From JBKHBT01 sp046542255 (lineage in GTDB: Bacteria > UBP14 > UBA6098 > JBKHBT01), in NCBI GenBank assembly GCA_046542255.1, contig JBKHBT010000005.1, positions 13,624-77,623 on the forward strand: a stretch of 64,000 nt of DNA. Reading direction: 5' to 3'. This document shows, piece by piece, positions 8,544 through 18,220 of the stretch. The first letter of the stretch is position 1. The number at the start of each line of letters is the position of its first letter. The notes beneath the pieces are model-generated. The model made no database searches, was not told the origin of the DNA, and saw only the letters and a list, made by a program, of their open reading frames with translations. Made by a program: the position numbers and the translations under genes.

Positions 8544-9461
8544 ATGGGCGAATATACCGGTGAAATTGCTGCTTTATCCACATCGATATTGTGGAGCCTG
8601 ACATCGACTTTCTTCACAATCGCAGCCGTGAAAGTCGGAGCGGTTGTGCTAAATAGGATGCGGCTTATAATCGCATTGGTATTTCTCTCTATTATGCATC
8701 TTATTCTTCAGGGAGCGATATTTCCTATTCAGGCAAGTAGCTATCAGCTTTGGATTCTCGCCATTTCAGGTATTGTGGGAATGGCGATAGGTGATGCTTC
8801 ATTGTATCAATCTTTTATCATGATCGGAACACATCTTGGTATGCTTCTGATGTCTTTTGTTCCAATTATTTCTACAATCATAGCATGGATATTCCTGAAA
8901 GAGAATCTATCACCGATTAAAATTATCGCCATTTTGATAACAGTTTCAGGTATCGCTATGGTTGTTTGGGGCAAAAGAAGGCATAGCCTACATATTCCTA
9001 TTAAAAAGTATATCTTCGGTATTTTATTCGGCATAGGCGCCGCACTTGGCCAGGCTTCTGGGCTTGCGCTTTCTAAAATTGGTATAGTCGGGAAAAGTGG
9101 CAATATTCATCTTTCCGGAATCTCGGCTACTATTATTCGAGTGCTTTCTGCAAGCATTACAATATGGCTTTTCACTATTTTGGCCGGTAGATTCGAGCAT
9201 ACCAAAGATAAGCTCAAAGAAAATCCCAAATCGCTATGGGCGATTATTGCCGGCTCTTTTGTCGGGCCGTTTCTGGGCATGTGGTGCTCGATGATCGCTG
9301 TGAAATATGCATATATCGGTATAGCATCGACACTTATGGCTCTGCCGCCCGTGTTTTTATTACCGATTTCACATTATGTATTCAAAGAAAAAATTACAAT
9401 AGTATCAATAGTTGGCACTTTGATAGCTATTTGCGGTGCCGCTATGATCTTTTTGCTATAA
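8544..9461 (+). CDS. EamA/DMT-family inner-membrane transporter
   Basis: The protein has about ten transmembrane helices arranged as two EamA repeats. The first repeat spans roughly residues 5-140 and the second 150-303. The typical repeat ends KENLSPIKIIAILITVSG and KEKITIVSIVGTLIA are both clear. DMT transporters move small metabolites or drugs across the inner membrane, and the substrate cannot be read from sequence. An ATG at 8532 is also in frame, but GCGAGG lies seven bases before the ATG at 8544, so I prefer the latter (305 residues). It is followed closely by the PAP2 phosphatase on the same strand. Confidence 0.88.
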   Translation: MGEYTGEIAALSTSILWSLTSTFFTIAAVKVGAVVLNRMRLIIALVFLSIMHLILQGAIFPIQASSYQLWILAISGIVGMAIGDASLYQSFIMIGTHLGMLLMSFVPIISTIIAWIFLKENLSPIKIIAILITVSGIAMVVWGKRRHSLHIPIKKYIFGILFGIGAALGQASGLALSKIGIVGKSGNIHLSGISATIIRVLSASITIWLFTILAGRFEHTKDKLKENPKSLWAIIAGSFVGPFLGMWCSMIAVKYAYIGIASTLMALPPVFLLPISHYVFKEKITIVSIVGTLIAICGAAMIFLL

Positions 9462-9513
9462 AATATGTTTGACTTTTCTAAGATTTTCATATTCTTTGTC
9501 TCAAAGGAGAACT

Positions 9514-10077
9514 ATGCTGGATAAAATATTACAATTAGATGCTGAGCTATTTCTTGCCATAAACCATGGCTGGGTTTGTAAATTCTTAGATTTTCTGATG
9601 CCGATTCTCACCGATAAAAGCGGTGCTTTAATTTTGATTGCGATCCTTGTGCTTTTCGCCATTTTCGGTGGTAAAAAGGGGCGTATTATGGCGATTTTTG
9701 CGCTTGTGGCTGTTGGTTTTGCCGATCTCATTTCGGCACAGTTTATGAAGCCATTTTTTGGAAGAATCAGGCCATGCCATGACCTTCCAGCAAGGATGCT
9801 CGCCAATTGCTCCAGCAGCAATTCATTTCCATCTTCACATGCTTCGAATATTTTCGCCTTTGCCATTTCGGTAGGTTATAGCTATCGATGGGCATTGATC
9901 GGGCTTTTGCCATTGGCTTTTGGAGTTGCATTATCAAGAGTTTATGTAGGAGTACATTACCCAATAGATATAACAGTTGGAGCACTTCTCGGCACATTCC
10001 TGGGGCTATTTTTCGGGTATATTGCCAAATTGATATATGGGCCTAAAAAGGTGAAAATCGATAAAGATAACAACTAA
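9514..10077 (+). CDS. PAP2-family membrane phosphatase
   Basis: This 187-residue membrane protein carries all three phosphatase motifs of the type 2 phosphatidic acid phosphatase family: KPFFGRIRP (KX6RP), FPSSHAS (PSxH) and SRVYVGVHYPID (SRX5H with the following Asp). About five or six hydrophobic segments surround them. Such enzymes dephosphorylate undecaprenyl diphosphate or phosphatidylglycerol phosphate at the membrane, and sequence alone does not choose between them. The frame is open from 9469, but the ATG at 9514 is preceded by AAAGGAGA and fits family length. It lies 52 bases after the EamA gene and is probably co-transcribed. It is convergent with the next gene. Confidence 0.88.
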   Translation: MLDKILQLDAELFLAINHGWVCKFLDFLMPILTDKSGALILIAILVLFAIFGGKKGRIMAIFALVAVGFADLISAQFMKPFFGRIRPCHDLPARMLANCSSSNSFPSSHASNIFAFAISVGYSYRWALIGLLPLAFGVALSRVYVGVHYPIDITVGALLGTFLGLFFGYIAKLIYGPKKVKIDKDNN

Positions 10078-10090
10078 TCTTTTGGATTAG
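10074..10090. terminator. Small hairpin across two convergent stop codons
   Basis: CTAATC (10074-10079) pairs with GATTAG (10085-10090) around a five-base loop. It covers the stop codons of the PAP2 gene and of the convergent secreted-protein gene. The stem is only 6 bp and there is no proper T run after it, so termination here is a weak inference. Confidence 0.3.
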
Positions 10091-12942
10091 CGAACCAGCG
10101 TAATACTTCCCTCGCAAACCACTTCGCCATCTACGAGAATCATATAAAGATACTGCCCGGGCTTTTGCATCTGTTTTCCTGTCGATAATCCATCCCAGGT
10201 GCGGCTTAAGTCGTATTCATTTATCGATGCTGGCACTGTCTTTCGGCAAATCTCAAAGCCTCTGAGATTATAGATAACGATTTCAGCATCGTCCAAATCC
10301 TGGCCCGGGTATTCGAAATATATCCGGTCATTGTATGCATCGCTATTGGGCGTAAATGGATTGGGTACAGCAAGGCATGATCTGTCATGTTCCTGTCTGA
10401 AATACCAGGCCGAATCGCTGCAATTGGGTGTACAAATATCTGGCGCATCGCAAAGACGCATCGTGCGAACCCAAACCGTATCACCGCTTATCAGCCTTAA
10501 ACCCGATTCGGATAGGTCGATAAAGAAGCTGCCGGAGCTTCCATCGCCAGAGCTTTCGAATCTCATTGCAGGATGTGATATAGTGAAAACCGAGTCCAAA
10601 ACAGATATGATTGTCGAATCAGCAAGTATCGGCGTTGTATCGTCTTCTACTTCAATCTCAATCTCTGGCTGTTGATGGCGAACTATCTGATCGACCGCTG
10701 GATATGCCATGAAAGCACCTGGAGGCATAAGATCGACAATAAAGCTATAAACAAGAGGTGAAGAAAGAGGATTATCCAGGCTGTCCTGAGCATTAACAAG
10801 GTCAACTTCGACAATTTGCCCATGAGTAAACATGGTAGAAGGCTCGAAAATTAGGGTGTCGCCGCTATACGAAAGCTCAGGAGCAAAAATATCATATTCA
10901 CTGCCAGCTACTGATAAAATAATACTATTCCAATTAATGCCATCAACATCTTCAATTATAATTCTAATCTCCTGATCATCGCAACTCGTATGCTCATCGC
11001 GATATGGCAGAATTTCATACGCTTCTGGGCCGCCGCTTGCAATCGAGAAAACCCAGCATGTATCACCAAGGTTCGGCGAGCAAAGATCCGGCGTATCGAA
11101 AGAATGGATGCAAACCTCGATATTATTTCCGCCAGAAAAATGAAGCCCGGCAAGTTCAGAATCAAAAATAAAACTATCACCGCTGAATGTAAATAATGAA
11201 GATGTCGAATCCATTCGGATTTCTATCGTATCTTCGAAAATTATCGCAAAAGAATCCGGCAGTACAGAGCTAATCGAATCATCGATAGTACATGAAATCA
11301 TAGGATGTGTAGTTGATACTATTTCGCCGGGAGCTGGCATGAGATTTTCATAAATAGGGCCTTCCAGATCGATGAGGATATCGAAGCAATGTGGCAAATC
11401 AGTCGGTTCATTTTCCCATATATCATAAACGGATTCGATACAGATTTCATTAAGGCCGTGTTGCCATGCGAAATCTGGCGTAAAATATAGTGTGTCGTCC
11501 ATAAAGCTCATCTGCGATGGATATGAATAGCTATTTCCGCCGGCAGAGACATCGATCGACATGGTATCGATCTCGATATTGTCAGTAAGGCTAATCGCGA
11601 CAGTCTGGTCATCGCAACTGGATATTATGGTATCATCCGGGAAGTGATGGCCTATTTCTGGCCTGATTGAATCACCGGTTATGAATGTCCAGCAAATCAA
11701 AGAATCATTGGATGTGCAAAGATAAATATCATCGTAAGCACTAATACAAACTTCGACAGAATCTCCCGGCCTAAGTGGCAATCCGATATCTTCCAAATCG
11801 ACTCTGGCATAAGTGCCATCCCAATCGACTCTCGAATCCGAAAGGTAGAAATTGAAATAATTGATTTTGACATTAGTTTGCTCGACATCGACGTCATGCC
11901 AAGTATCTACTATTCTGCAACTTACAGTCGGAGTGAAGTTGTAAATGGTGTCGCCTGCCGCAGGAGAAAACTCAGACACAATAGGTGCCGTGAGATCGGT
12001 AATAAAGCTCCAGCAAGTATCCTCTACACGAGTATTTCCAACAATATCTTCGACATGAGTTAGGCAAAATTCATGCATCTCGCCATCCAGCCACGCACCA
12101 GAAGGGTCATAGGTTAGTTCTCCACCTGCAAAGCTAACTCCCGGATATCCATATTCATATGGAACATCGTCTATAGTGAATTCGATAGACGGGGCATAAA
12201 CGCCTTCTTCGTCTTCGAGTAGTATCGTAGCTGTTTCATTCATGCAGAGTTGTGTAGGCTCTGGAGGTTCGCATTCTGAGTAGTATAAGCTATCATATTC
12301 GAGATAGAAGCTATCGATTGCAGCATCGATTGTCTCGTGGCTCCCCTGATTTTGCACATGCATGGCCAGCCATGTTTTCTCCATGTGCATCTCGACAGAA
12401 TCGATAATTGTCCAGCCACCCCAGAAAGATTCATAGTAATAGAAATGCCACCAATCACCGCTGTGCACCATTCTGAGATAGCCTTCTCTCTCTGACGTTG
12501 TCCGTGAATCGAGGATTGTCCATACAGTATCGGCAGCTGTTGTGTCTATACTTTCGGCGCGATATGTGAATCTTCCATGATGCGCCGCCCAGCTAACTGA
12601 CAGCCTTTGCCGAACGCAGTCATTATTTGCCATTAGCATAAGAGGCGTGATATCGCCATCGCCAATATCGACTATATCGAATTTGATATATGCTTCGAAA
12701 TCACCAATTATACACATCTTCATTCTTTTGGTAACGCTGCAAACACGAAGTCCTCCGCAACCGCCGGCATTGACACGCATTCGGCATACGCCGCCAAATT
12801 CTGCGATATTTGTTCCTGGTGAAGATTGAATCGACCAGAAAGATGAATCTATTATTCCATCGTCAAAATCATCTATAAAAACATCACCAAAAACAAAGCT
12901 TACAAAAACAGTAAATACCAAAATCAAATATTTATTTCTCAT
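10087..12942 (-). CDS. Large secreted protein with Ig-like repeats and FCB-type C-terminal domain
   Basis: The 951-residue protein starts with a signal peptide (hydrophobic LILVFTVFVSFVFG, residues 6-19). Next comes a beta-sandwich resembling a laminin-G/concanavalin-type domain (about 20-225, opening with DDFDDGIIDSSFW). Five or six bacterial Ig-like repeats of about 100 residues follow, marked by recurring TPTVSC/HPMISC and DLxxP elements. The last 95 residues (LAVPNPFTPNSDAYNDRIYF and then YNLRGFEI) form a CHU_C/FlgD-like domain of the kind found at the end of type IX secretion cargo. It is a surface or extracellular structural or adhesive protein, and no catalytic site was found. AAAGGGGG precedes the ATG. 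The gene downstream is convergent. Confidence 0.8.
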   Translation of the reverse strand: MRNKYLILVFTVFVSFVFGDVFIDDFDDGIIDSSFWSIQSSPGTNIAEFGGVCRMRVNAGGCGGLRVCSVTKRMKMCIIGDFEAYIKFDIVDIGDGDITPLMLMANNDCVRQRLSVSWAAHHGRFTYRAESIDTTAADTVWTILDSRTTSEREGYLRMVHSGDWWHFYYYESFWGGWTIIDSVEMHMEKTWLAMHVQNQGSHETIDAAIDSFYLEYDSLYYSECEPPEPTQLCMNETATILLEDEEGVYAPSIEFTIDDVPYEYGYPGVSFAGGELTYDPSGAWLDGEMHEFCLTHVEDIVGNTRVEDTCWSFITDLTAPIVSEFSPAAGDTIYNFTPTVSCRIVDTWHDVDVEQTNVKINYFNFYLSDSRVDWDGTYARVDLEDIGLPLRPGDSVEVCISAYDDIYLCTSNDSLICWTFITGDSIRPEIGHHFPDDTIISSCDDQTVAISLTDNIEIDTMSIDVSAGGNSYSYPSQMSFMDDTLYFTPDFAWQHGLNEICIESVYDIWENEPTDLPHCFDILIDLEGPIYENLMPAPGEIVSTTHPMISCTIDDSISSVLPDSFAIIFEDTIEIRMDSTSSLFTFSGDSFIFDSELAGLHFSGGNNIEVCIHSFDTPDLCSPNLGDTCWVFSIASGGPEAYEILPYRDEHTSCDDQEIRIIIEDVDGINWNSIILSVAGSEYDIFAPELSYSGDTLIFEPSTMFTHGQIVEVDLVNAQDSLDNPLSSPLVYSFIVDLMPPGAFMAYPAVDQIVRHQQPEIEIEVEDDTTPILADSTIISVLDSVFTISHPAMRFESSGDGSSGSFFIDLSESGLRLISGDTVWVRTMRLCDAPDICTPNCSDSAWYFRQEHDRSCLAVPNPFTPNSDAYNDRIYFEYPGQDLDDAEIVIYNLRGFEICRKTVPASINEYDLSRTWDGLSTGKQMQKPGQYLYMILVDGEVVCEGSITLVR

Positions 12943-13070
12943 ATATTTCCCCCTTTATTATTCTTTAATAATACAAATTAAATAGTTTATTAACAAGCAT
13001 TTTCTATTTTTGTAAATGCTTTAAATCAAAATATTCCCTAAAGTATCAGAAATTTAAAGGTTTTTTGAAA

Positions 13071-15098
13071 TTACTTGATATAAGTAATTTTATGATACCT
13101 TTTCTGGCTATTATTATCAACCTCGATGATGTAAATTCCCGATTCAGCGCAATTTTCTAATTTCCAGGTAAAAGAGCCAGTATCATTTCTTTGATGAACC
13201 AGTTTGCCCGATGTATCGAAAATCCTGATATCGCTATTCGCGGGAATAGAGATAAAAGTTGAGCCATTGAAAGGATTCGGGAAGCTTGCAATTTCTAAAT
13301 TCTCTGGTATTGGATTCCCCTCTGTTATCGCTTCCGGGTCGCGAATTCTAAAAGGAGAGTCATTCATATCATAGATATGGTCATTAGCGCAGGATGTGAT
13401 CTTTATAAATGAATTCGGCCTGTCTCCGCTATATACGGGTAATTCCCATCTTACGTAATTTGCGGTTAAGGAGTCTGCTATAAGGTTCCATGGCCCTTCT
13501 CGGCCGGTTGTTGAGAACTCGACTCTTACCATATCGATATATGGCTCACCGCCCTTGGTGAAATAGATAGAAACGCTCTCGCCACCGATTAATCTTTCGC
13601 CGCCAGTTGGATGAATCGTTTGGATAAAAGGACGCTCCGGCCCGGGCATTCTTTGGTAATAAAGATGATAATTGCTATCCCAAACCGAATCAGCAGCACT
13701 AATCTCGGCATAATAAAGCCCATCTTCAGGAGGCTCGAACTGAATCTTGAAATTCCAAAGAGCCGCTCCAGTATCCGATACTGCTATCGATTCGCCATCT
13801 TCATTAAAAATTTCTACTCGAGTGTCGCGAGGCCCGCGAGTATAGAGCATATAAAGAGAATCGTAATCCGCATAAAATTTGTACATGTCGGTATCTGAAG
13901 ATGATTCGATGCTGTTTAGGTATTCCTGTGATACATTGCTAAAATGAAGCAAAACCGCACCTGAAACAGTCGATGGCACATCCATTTTGGCAGGAGCAGT
14001 AATATTCAGGACGGTCCTTGTGATCCATCGATAGCCTTCGGGAAGTGATCCACCTGTGAGATTATACCATCCATTTTCATAGCCACCCCATCCCATATTA
14101 AGATGGAAAAATCCATCTTCTCGCCAGCCATCATTCACAATAGAGTGGCCGCCCTCTTCCATACTCATCATAGACATCTGAATAGGTTTGCCCTTCATGA
14201 GCGAAATAGCCATTCTATCCATGAATCGCGATGTCATAGGTGATGCGTCATAGGAGCCATAGAATCCCAGCCGGTCATTGTATGTATCACCGGAGATGTC
14301 TGCTGCTGTGGCGCTGGAAGAATAGGATGCCCTGTTTAAAATGCCTATAGCCAACATGACTCTTGCGACCATGTCCATAGTTGGCACAGTGGCATTTGCC
14401 CTATTCCATATTATTTCGTCCAGGCTGGCTTCGGGGCCATCGAGATATATTCCCGGCGATGTCCTGCGTGATGTATAGCTATCATAATGGGTTAGGATAA
14501 TCTCTTCGGGATGTTGCCAGTATTCGAGTATCATAGCGCAGGCCGTTTGCGTACAGCCAGTAATGCATCTTTCGCCGGTTTCAGGGTCGATTGGACAATG
14601 AGCATTATAAGGCTCGCCCTGGCTCCAATTAGTCTGTATCCAGGGGCCGAATTCCAGATAATCATCCAGCTCAGAAAGCAAATCGGCATCATTTGATAGA
14701 TAACGGTTCCAGAGCTGGCGGTTTTCCGAGAGAAGTTCTTTGGGATATTTATCCACAAGGCCGTATTTATGATAAAAGTCGGTCTTTATGATACTCTGCA
14801 TTATATTCTGATCAGAAAATGGACGGTAAACACTTTTTTTAGAAAAGGCAATAATTGGATGGAATCTATTGTCCGGCGCTATTGCGATATAGCCAGAAGG
14901 CGATAGATGAAAAATCCATGCAGCAGGCCTGCCATCATCCAAAATCAGCTTGAAGCCATTGCCTTTTATGGAATAATTGTATTTATCAAAGCTTTTGATA
15001 TGGAATTTGGCCACTTTTTCAGCACTGTCGTAATCGATATATTCAGCAAAGGCAAAACTTGCCAGTATCAAGATTGCTATTAGTAAATATTTTTTCAT
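13071..15098 (-). CDS. Secreted C10-family (streptopain-like) cysteine protease
   Basis: The 675-residue protein has a signal peptide (about residues 1-18) and a Spi/C10 inhibitory prodomain (about 20-100). The catalytic domain covers about 150-375. Cys182 lies in TGCTQTACAMILEYW and His318 in EGGHSIVNDGW, and the family's NMGWGGYENGWY follows. A PPC-like beta domain spans roughly 395-475. The last 70 residues carry NPFNGSTFISI and GIYIIEV, a type-IX-secretion-style C-terminal sorting domain. The combination indicates an exported protease that may be anchored at the surface. It is cleaved from its prodomain in known homologues. The same strand holds another secreted protein downstream, but a gap of about 130 bases suggests separate promoters. 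Confidence 0.9.
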   Translation of the reverse strand: MKKYLLIAILILASFAFAEYIDYDSAEKVAKFHIKSFDKYNYSIKGNGFKLILDDGRPAAWIFHLSPSGYIAIAPDNRFHPIIAFSKKSVYRPFSDQNIMQSIIKTDFYHKYGLVDKYPKELLSENRQLWNRYLSNDADLLSELDDYLEFGPWIQTNWSQGEPYNAHCPIDPETGERCITGCTQTACAMILEYWQHPEEIILTHYDSYTSRRTSPGIYLDGPEASLDEIIWNRANATVPTMDMVARVMLAIGILNRASYSSSATAADISGDTYNDRLGFYGSYDASPMTSRFMDRMAISLMKGKPIQMSMMSMEEGGHSIVNDGWREDGFFHLNMGWGGYENGWYNLTGGSLPEGYRWITRTVLNITAPAKMDVPSTVSGAVLLHFSNVSQEYLNSIESSSDTDMYKFYADYDSLYMLYTRGPRDTRVEIFNEDGESIAVSDTGAALWNFKIQFEPPEDGLYYAEISAADSVWDSNYHLYYQRMPGPERPFIQTIHPTGGERLIGGESVSIYFTKGGEPYIDMVRVEFSTTGREGPWNLIADSLTANYVRWELPVYSGDRPNSFIKITSCANDHIYDMNDSPFRIRDPEAITEGNPIPENLEIASFPNPFNGSTFISIPANSDIRIFDTSGKLVHQRNDTGSFTWKLENCAESGIYIIEVDNNSQKRYHKITYIK

Positions 15099-15251
15099 AT
15101 CCCCGTCCTTATAGGTTTATTGTCGATTTACGTTTCATATAAACATAGCTCTCTATTTACAATATATGAAAATTCCATAAAAAAAGAAAGAATCCATTTA
15201 TTTTTTCGAAATTGTTTAATTTCTTTGAAGCACTAGAAAATTTGCTACAGC

Positions 15252-16031
15252 TTACATCGGTTTATGATTGGGTGTAATAAAGAAATTCCAATGATTGTCG
15301 ATTCTTTTTCGCATCATGGTTTGCTGGAATTTATGCGCCATTTTGAATGCCCTATCGGGCGGCAGGCCTTCTGCCAAAAATGATGCCATCGCAGTCGAGA
15401 AAACGCAGCCGGTGCCGTGGAAATCGCCGGGAAGCCTTCTGCTTCTAAGCTGCACAAAATGGCCGAGATAATACAATACATCGACAGGGTCGCCATCTAA
15501 ATGGCCGCCTTTTATAATGACTGCGGGGATATCAAATTCTTTTGAAATATATTCTGCAGTTTTTTGCATATCCTTTGGCGTAACGATAATCTTCCCGGAT
15601 ATCTTCTCGGCCTCGGATATATTTGGAGTTATTGCGAATATCTTCGGGAATAGCCTCTCTTTCATTGTCTTATAGGCTTTGGGAGTTGTCAATTCAAAAT
15701 CTGTCGATGAGCGAATCAGTGGGTCTAAGACAATATTGGGAAGGCCGTATTTTATCAAAGTATCGACCAGGGCATCCACCATGCGAAACTGGCCGATCAT
15801 ACCGATTTTTACAGCATCGATAGTATGCTCTTCGACAATGGCGCTAATCTGGTCTTTGACAACTTCAGGTGAATTATGATAGTTCTTATAGAAATGTTCG
15901 GCATTTTGTACGGTATTATTTGTTATCACGCCTACTGGACGTAGACCGATTCTGGATGCAACCTGCAAATCCGTAATAAAACCAGCACCAGCCGAAGGGT
16001 CGAGGCCGGATATGATCAGGATATTTTTCAA
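15252..16031 (-). CDS. thiD: Hydroxymethylpyrimidine/phosphomethylpyrimidine kinase
   Basis: ThiD makes 4-amino-5-hydroxymethyl-2-methylpyrimidine diphosphate for thiamine biosynthesis. The 259-residue protein shows the ribokinase-like fold signatures of the family: ISGLDPSAGAGFITDLQ at the start, VKIGMIG in the middle, VLDPLI, and the anion-hole motif GDFHGTGCVFSTAMA near the C-terminus. The start is TTG, overlapping the stop of rlmD by four bases (TTGA), which suggests translational coupling. No other thiamine genes or TPP riboswitch are visible nearby. Pyridoxal-kinase-like activity is a less likely alternative. Confidence 0.9.
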   Translation of the reverse strand: MKNILIISGLDPSAGAGFITDLQVASRIGLRPVGVITNNTVQNAEHFYKNYHNSPEVVKDQISAIVEEHTIDAVKIGMIGQFRMVDALVDTLIKYGLPNIVLDPLIRSSTDFELTTPKAYKTMKERLFPKIFAITPNISEAEKISGKIIVTPKDMQKTAEYISKEFDIPAVIIKGGHLDGDPVDVLYYLGHFVQLRSRRLPGDFHGTGCVFSTAMASFLAEGLPPDRAFKMAHKFQQTMMRKRIDNHWNFFITPNHKPM

Positions 16032-17413
16032 GTATCGCTCTCTGTTTCTTTAAGGACGAGCCTTGTAACCGTCTCGACATGATAAGTATGCGGAAACATA
16101 TCGACTGCACGAACCTTTTCAAGGCGATACATATCAGATATATAATTAATATCACGCGATAAGCTAACAGGATTGCATGAAACATATACAATCTCTGGCG
16201 GGGCTTCGCGCATTATGGCACGCAAAGCCTTCTTGCCGATACCACTTCTCGGTGGATCGAAAACAAGCACATCAGGATTGGAGATTTCTCTGAGCTGGTG
16301 AAGGCCTTTACGAAGCGTATTAGCAATATACATGACATCCTTAATGCCATTTCTTTTGGCATTTGCCATAGCATCTTCGACAGCCTCTTCTACAATCTCG
16401 ATTCCATAGATTAGCTCGAATTTATGAGCCAGTGGAAGCGATAATGTCCCGATACCCGAGAAAAGGTCCCAAAGTGTTTTACCGGGATTGGTAAAACGGT
16501 CAACCTGCTTCACAAGAAGCGGTGTCGCATAAATATTTGTCTGGAAAAAACTCACCGGTGATACACGAAATGTAACATCACCAGCATCCTGCTCGAGATA
16601 ATCTATGCCATAGAGAGTTTCCATATCCCCGGTTGCAGTTCCGCCTGAGCCTTCATTGATAAATACTCCGGCGCCTTTCATTGTAGAAAATTTCGCAGAC
16701 AGATTCTGAAAAATCGGCTCGAATATCATTTTGGAATCTCGATCGTTTATAGTGATATAGGCAAGAAATTCATCTTTTGTATTGAAGCGGAGAGTCAAAT
16801 AGCGAAGGTCGCCTGATTTGGTATGGGCATCATAGGCCGTTAATCCGGTTTGGGCGATCTCTTCGAGAAGGCCGCGCATAAAATCATTGGAAAGTTCAGG
16901 TAAAAGCAAGCAATCATCAGCTTTTATGACACTGGCAAAGTCGCCGGGCTTTCTAAGGCCGAGAATAACATTGCCTTTATCACCTGTTCCGAATGCAAAT
17001 TCCATTTTGTTTCGATGGCGGAATTTTCTTGGCGAAGGTACGATTGTTTCAAAATCGACAGTGGATAGGTCGATTTCGCCGATTCTTTCAAGAGCATCTT
17101 TGATAAGCTCCTCTTTGAAATCCAACCTTGTTTGATATTCAATATCCAGGAAACGGCAGCCGCCACATATTCCAAAGTGAGGGCATTCCGGTTCTTTTCT
17201 TTTGGGATGTTTTTCGCCGATTATCTCGAGTGTTTTGGCTTCCAGATAGCTTTTCTTCTTTTTATAGACTTCGACTTTTGCTTTTTCGCCAGGATATGCG
17301 CCATTTACAAAAACAATAATCCCATCCTCGCTTCTTCCCAATCCAAGGCCTTCCGGAACCATCTTCTCTACTTTAACCTCTAAAATATCGCCTTTTCTTA
17401 TAGTTTTGCCCAT
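16028..17413 (-). CDS. rlmD: 23S rRNA (uracil-5-)-methyltransferase RlmD/RumA
   Basis: The 461-residue enzyme is a SAM-dependent RNA m5U methyltransferase. An N-terminal TRAM domain (about 5-65) binds RNA. The [4Fe-4S] ligands are Cys77, Cys83 and Cys86 (CPHFGICGGC) and Cys168 (KADDCLLL), matching the E. coli RlmD pattern. The SAM site DLFSGIGTLSLPLA is followed by FDPPRSG. The nucleophile is Cys413 in VYVSCNP. RlmD modifies U1939 of 23S rRNA in E. coli, and the position in this organism is assumed. RlmC-type paralogues share most of these features, so the exact target is less certain than the chemistry. The gene is coupled to thiD by overlap. Confidence 0.88.
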   Translation of the reverse strand: MGKTIRKGDILEVKVEKMVPEGLGLGRSEDGIIVFVNGAYPGEKAKVEVYKKKKSYLEAKTLEIIGEKHPKRKEPECPHFGICGGCRFLDIEYQTRLDFKEELIKDALERIGEIDLSTVDFETIVPSPRKFRHRNKMEFAFGTGDKGNVILGLRKPGDFASVIKADDCLLLPELSNDFMRGLLEEIAQTGLTAYDAHTKSGDLRYLTLRFNTKDEFLAYITINDRDSKMIFEPIFQNLSAKFSTMKGAGVFINEGSGGTATGDMETLYGIDYLEQDAGDVTFRVSPVSFFQTNIYATPLLVKQVDRFTNPGKTLWDLFSGIGTLSLPLAHKFELIYGIEIVEEAVEDAMANAKRNGIKDVMYIANTLRKGLHQLREISNPDVLVFDPPRSGIGKKALRAIMREAPPEIVYVSCNPVSLSRDINYISDMYRLEKVRAVDMFPHTYHVETVTRLVLKETESDT

Positions 17414-17465
17414 AGACTCCCTAATTTATTTAATAAAATTGGCTACTTCATTGTTTTGATAAAAT

Positions 17466-18197
17466 CTATTTGCTCTTTTTTTCCCAGGCTGCCACTGTTC
17501 TGATTGTTTCATAATATGCATCGATGGAACCGCCGGCATCTGCCCAAAAGCCCGAAAGAACTGAATATTTTAGATTGCCTTCTTTGAGATAGGCATTATT
17601 AACATCGGTGATTTCCATTTCGCCTCGGTCAGATGGCTTCAAGGACTTGATCTTGTCGAAGACGGTATTGTCATAGAGGTATATGCCTACAACAGCATAA
17701 TTGCTTGGCGGTATCTTCGGTTTTTCAATAATTTCAACGACCTCATCATCCTTGAATTTTGCGACTCCATAGTCAGTAGGATCTTCGACCTCTTTCAATA
17801 ATATGCGGCCGCCAGAGTCCTGCTTTTCAAAATCTTGAACAGCCTTTTTCAGATTGGTCTCGACAATATTATCACCGAGATAAACCACCACTTTATCATC
17901 ATCGACAAAATGTTCGCAAAGCCCAAGAGCTTCGGCAATTCCGCCTTCGCCACTCTGATATGTATAGTTTATATGCTTCAGGCCAAATTCTGCTCCATTT
18001 CCAAGAAGCCGCAGGAATTCTCCAGCATGATTTCCGCCGCAAACTATCATAATATCATCTACTCCAGCCTCAACAAGTGCCTGAATAGGGAAATAGATCA
18101 TCGGTTTATTGTAAACGGGCAGAAGATGTTTATTGGTAATATTTGTCAAAGGCCTGAGCCTCGTACCAAGTCCACCTGCCAGTACTACGCCTTTCAT
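17466..18197 (-). CDS. Sugar-phosphate nucleotidyltransferase (RmlA-like, short form)
   Basis: The 243-residue protein opens with the nucleotidyltransferase signature KGVVLAGGLGTRLRPLT, then NKHLLPVYNKPMIYFPI, and carries the product-binding YLGDNI motif and the metal/substrate region FWADAGGSIDAYYET. These match glucose-1-phosphate thymidylyltransferase, which makes dTDP-glucose for dTDP-rhamnose and other surface sugars. It is about 45 residues shorter than classical RmlA and lacks its C-terminal extension, as in the short archaeal/bacterial group. The nucleotide and sugar specificity therefore cannot be fixed. AAGGAG precedes the ATG. It lies 23 bases downstream of lon and may share its transcript. 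Confidence 0.85.
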   Translation of the reverse strand: MKGVVLAGGLGTRLRPLTNITNKHLLPVYNKPMIYFPIQALVEAGVDDIMIVCGGNHAGEFLRLLGNGAEFGLKHINYTYQSGEGGIAEALGLCEHFVDDDKVVVYLGDNIVETNLKKAVQDFEKQDSGGRILLKEVEDPTDYGVAKFKDDEVVEIIEKPKIPPSNYAVVGIYLYDNTVFDKIKSLKPSDRGEMEITDVNNAYLKEGNLKYSVLSGFWADAGGSIDAYYETIRTVAAWEKKSK

Positions 18198-18220
18198 TTA
18201 GTCTCCTTTATTAATAATTA

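Noticed and set aside
14749..14757. Perfect DnaA box TTATCCACA
   Set aside because: It lies alone inside the C10 protease coding sequence, with no phased neighbours, so it is likely chance.
15205..15230. GAAATT/AATTTC hairpin downstream of thiD as a terminator
   Set aside because: A 6-bp AT stem without a following T run on the minus strand is too weak.
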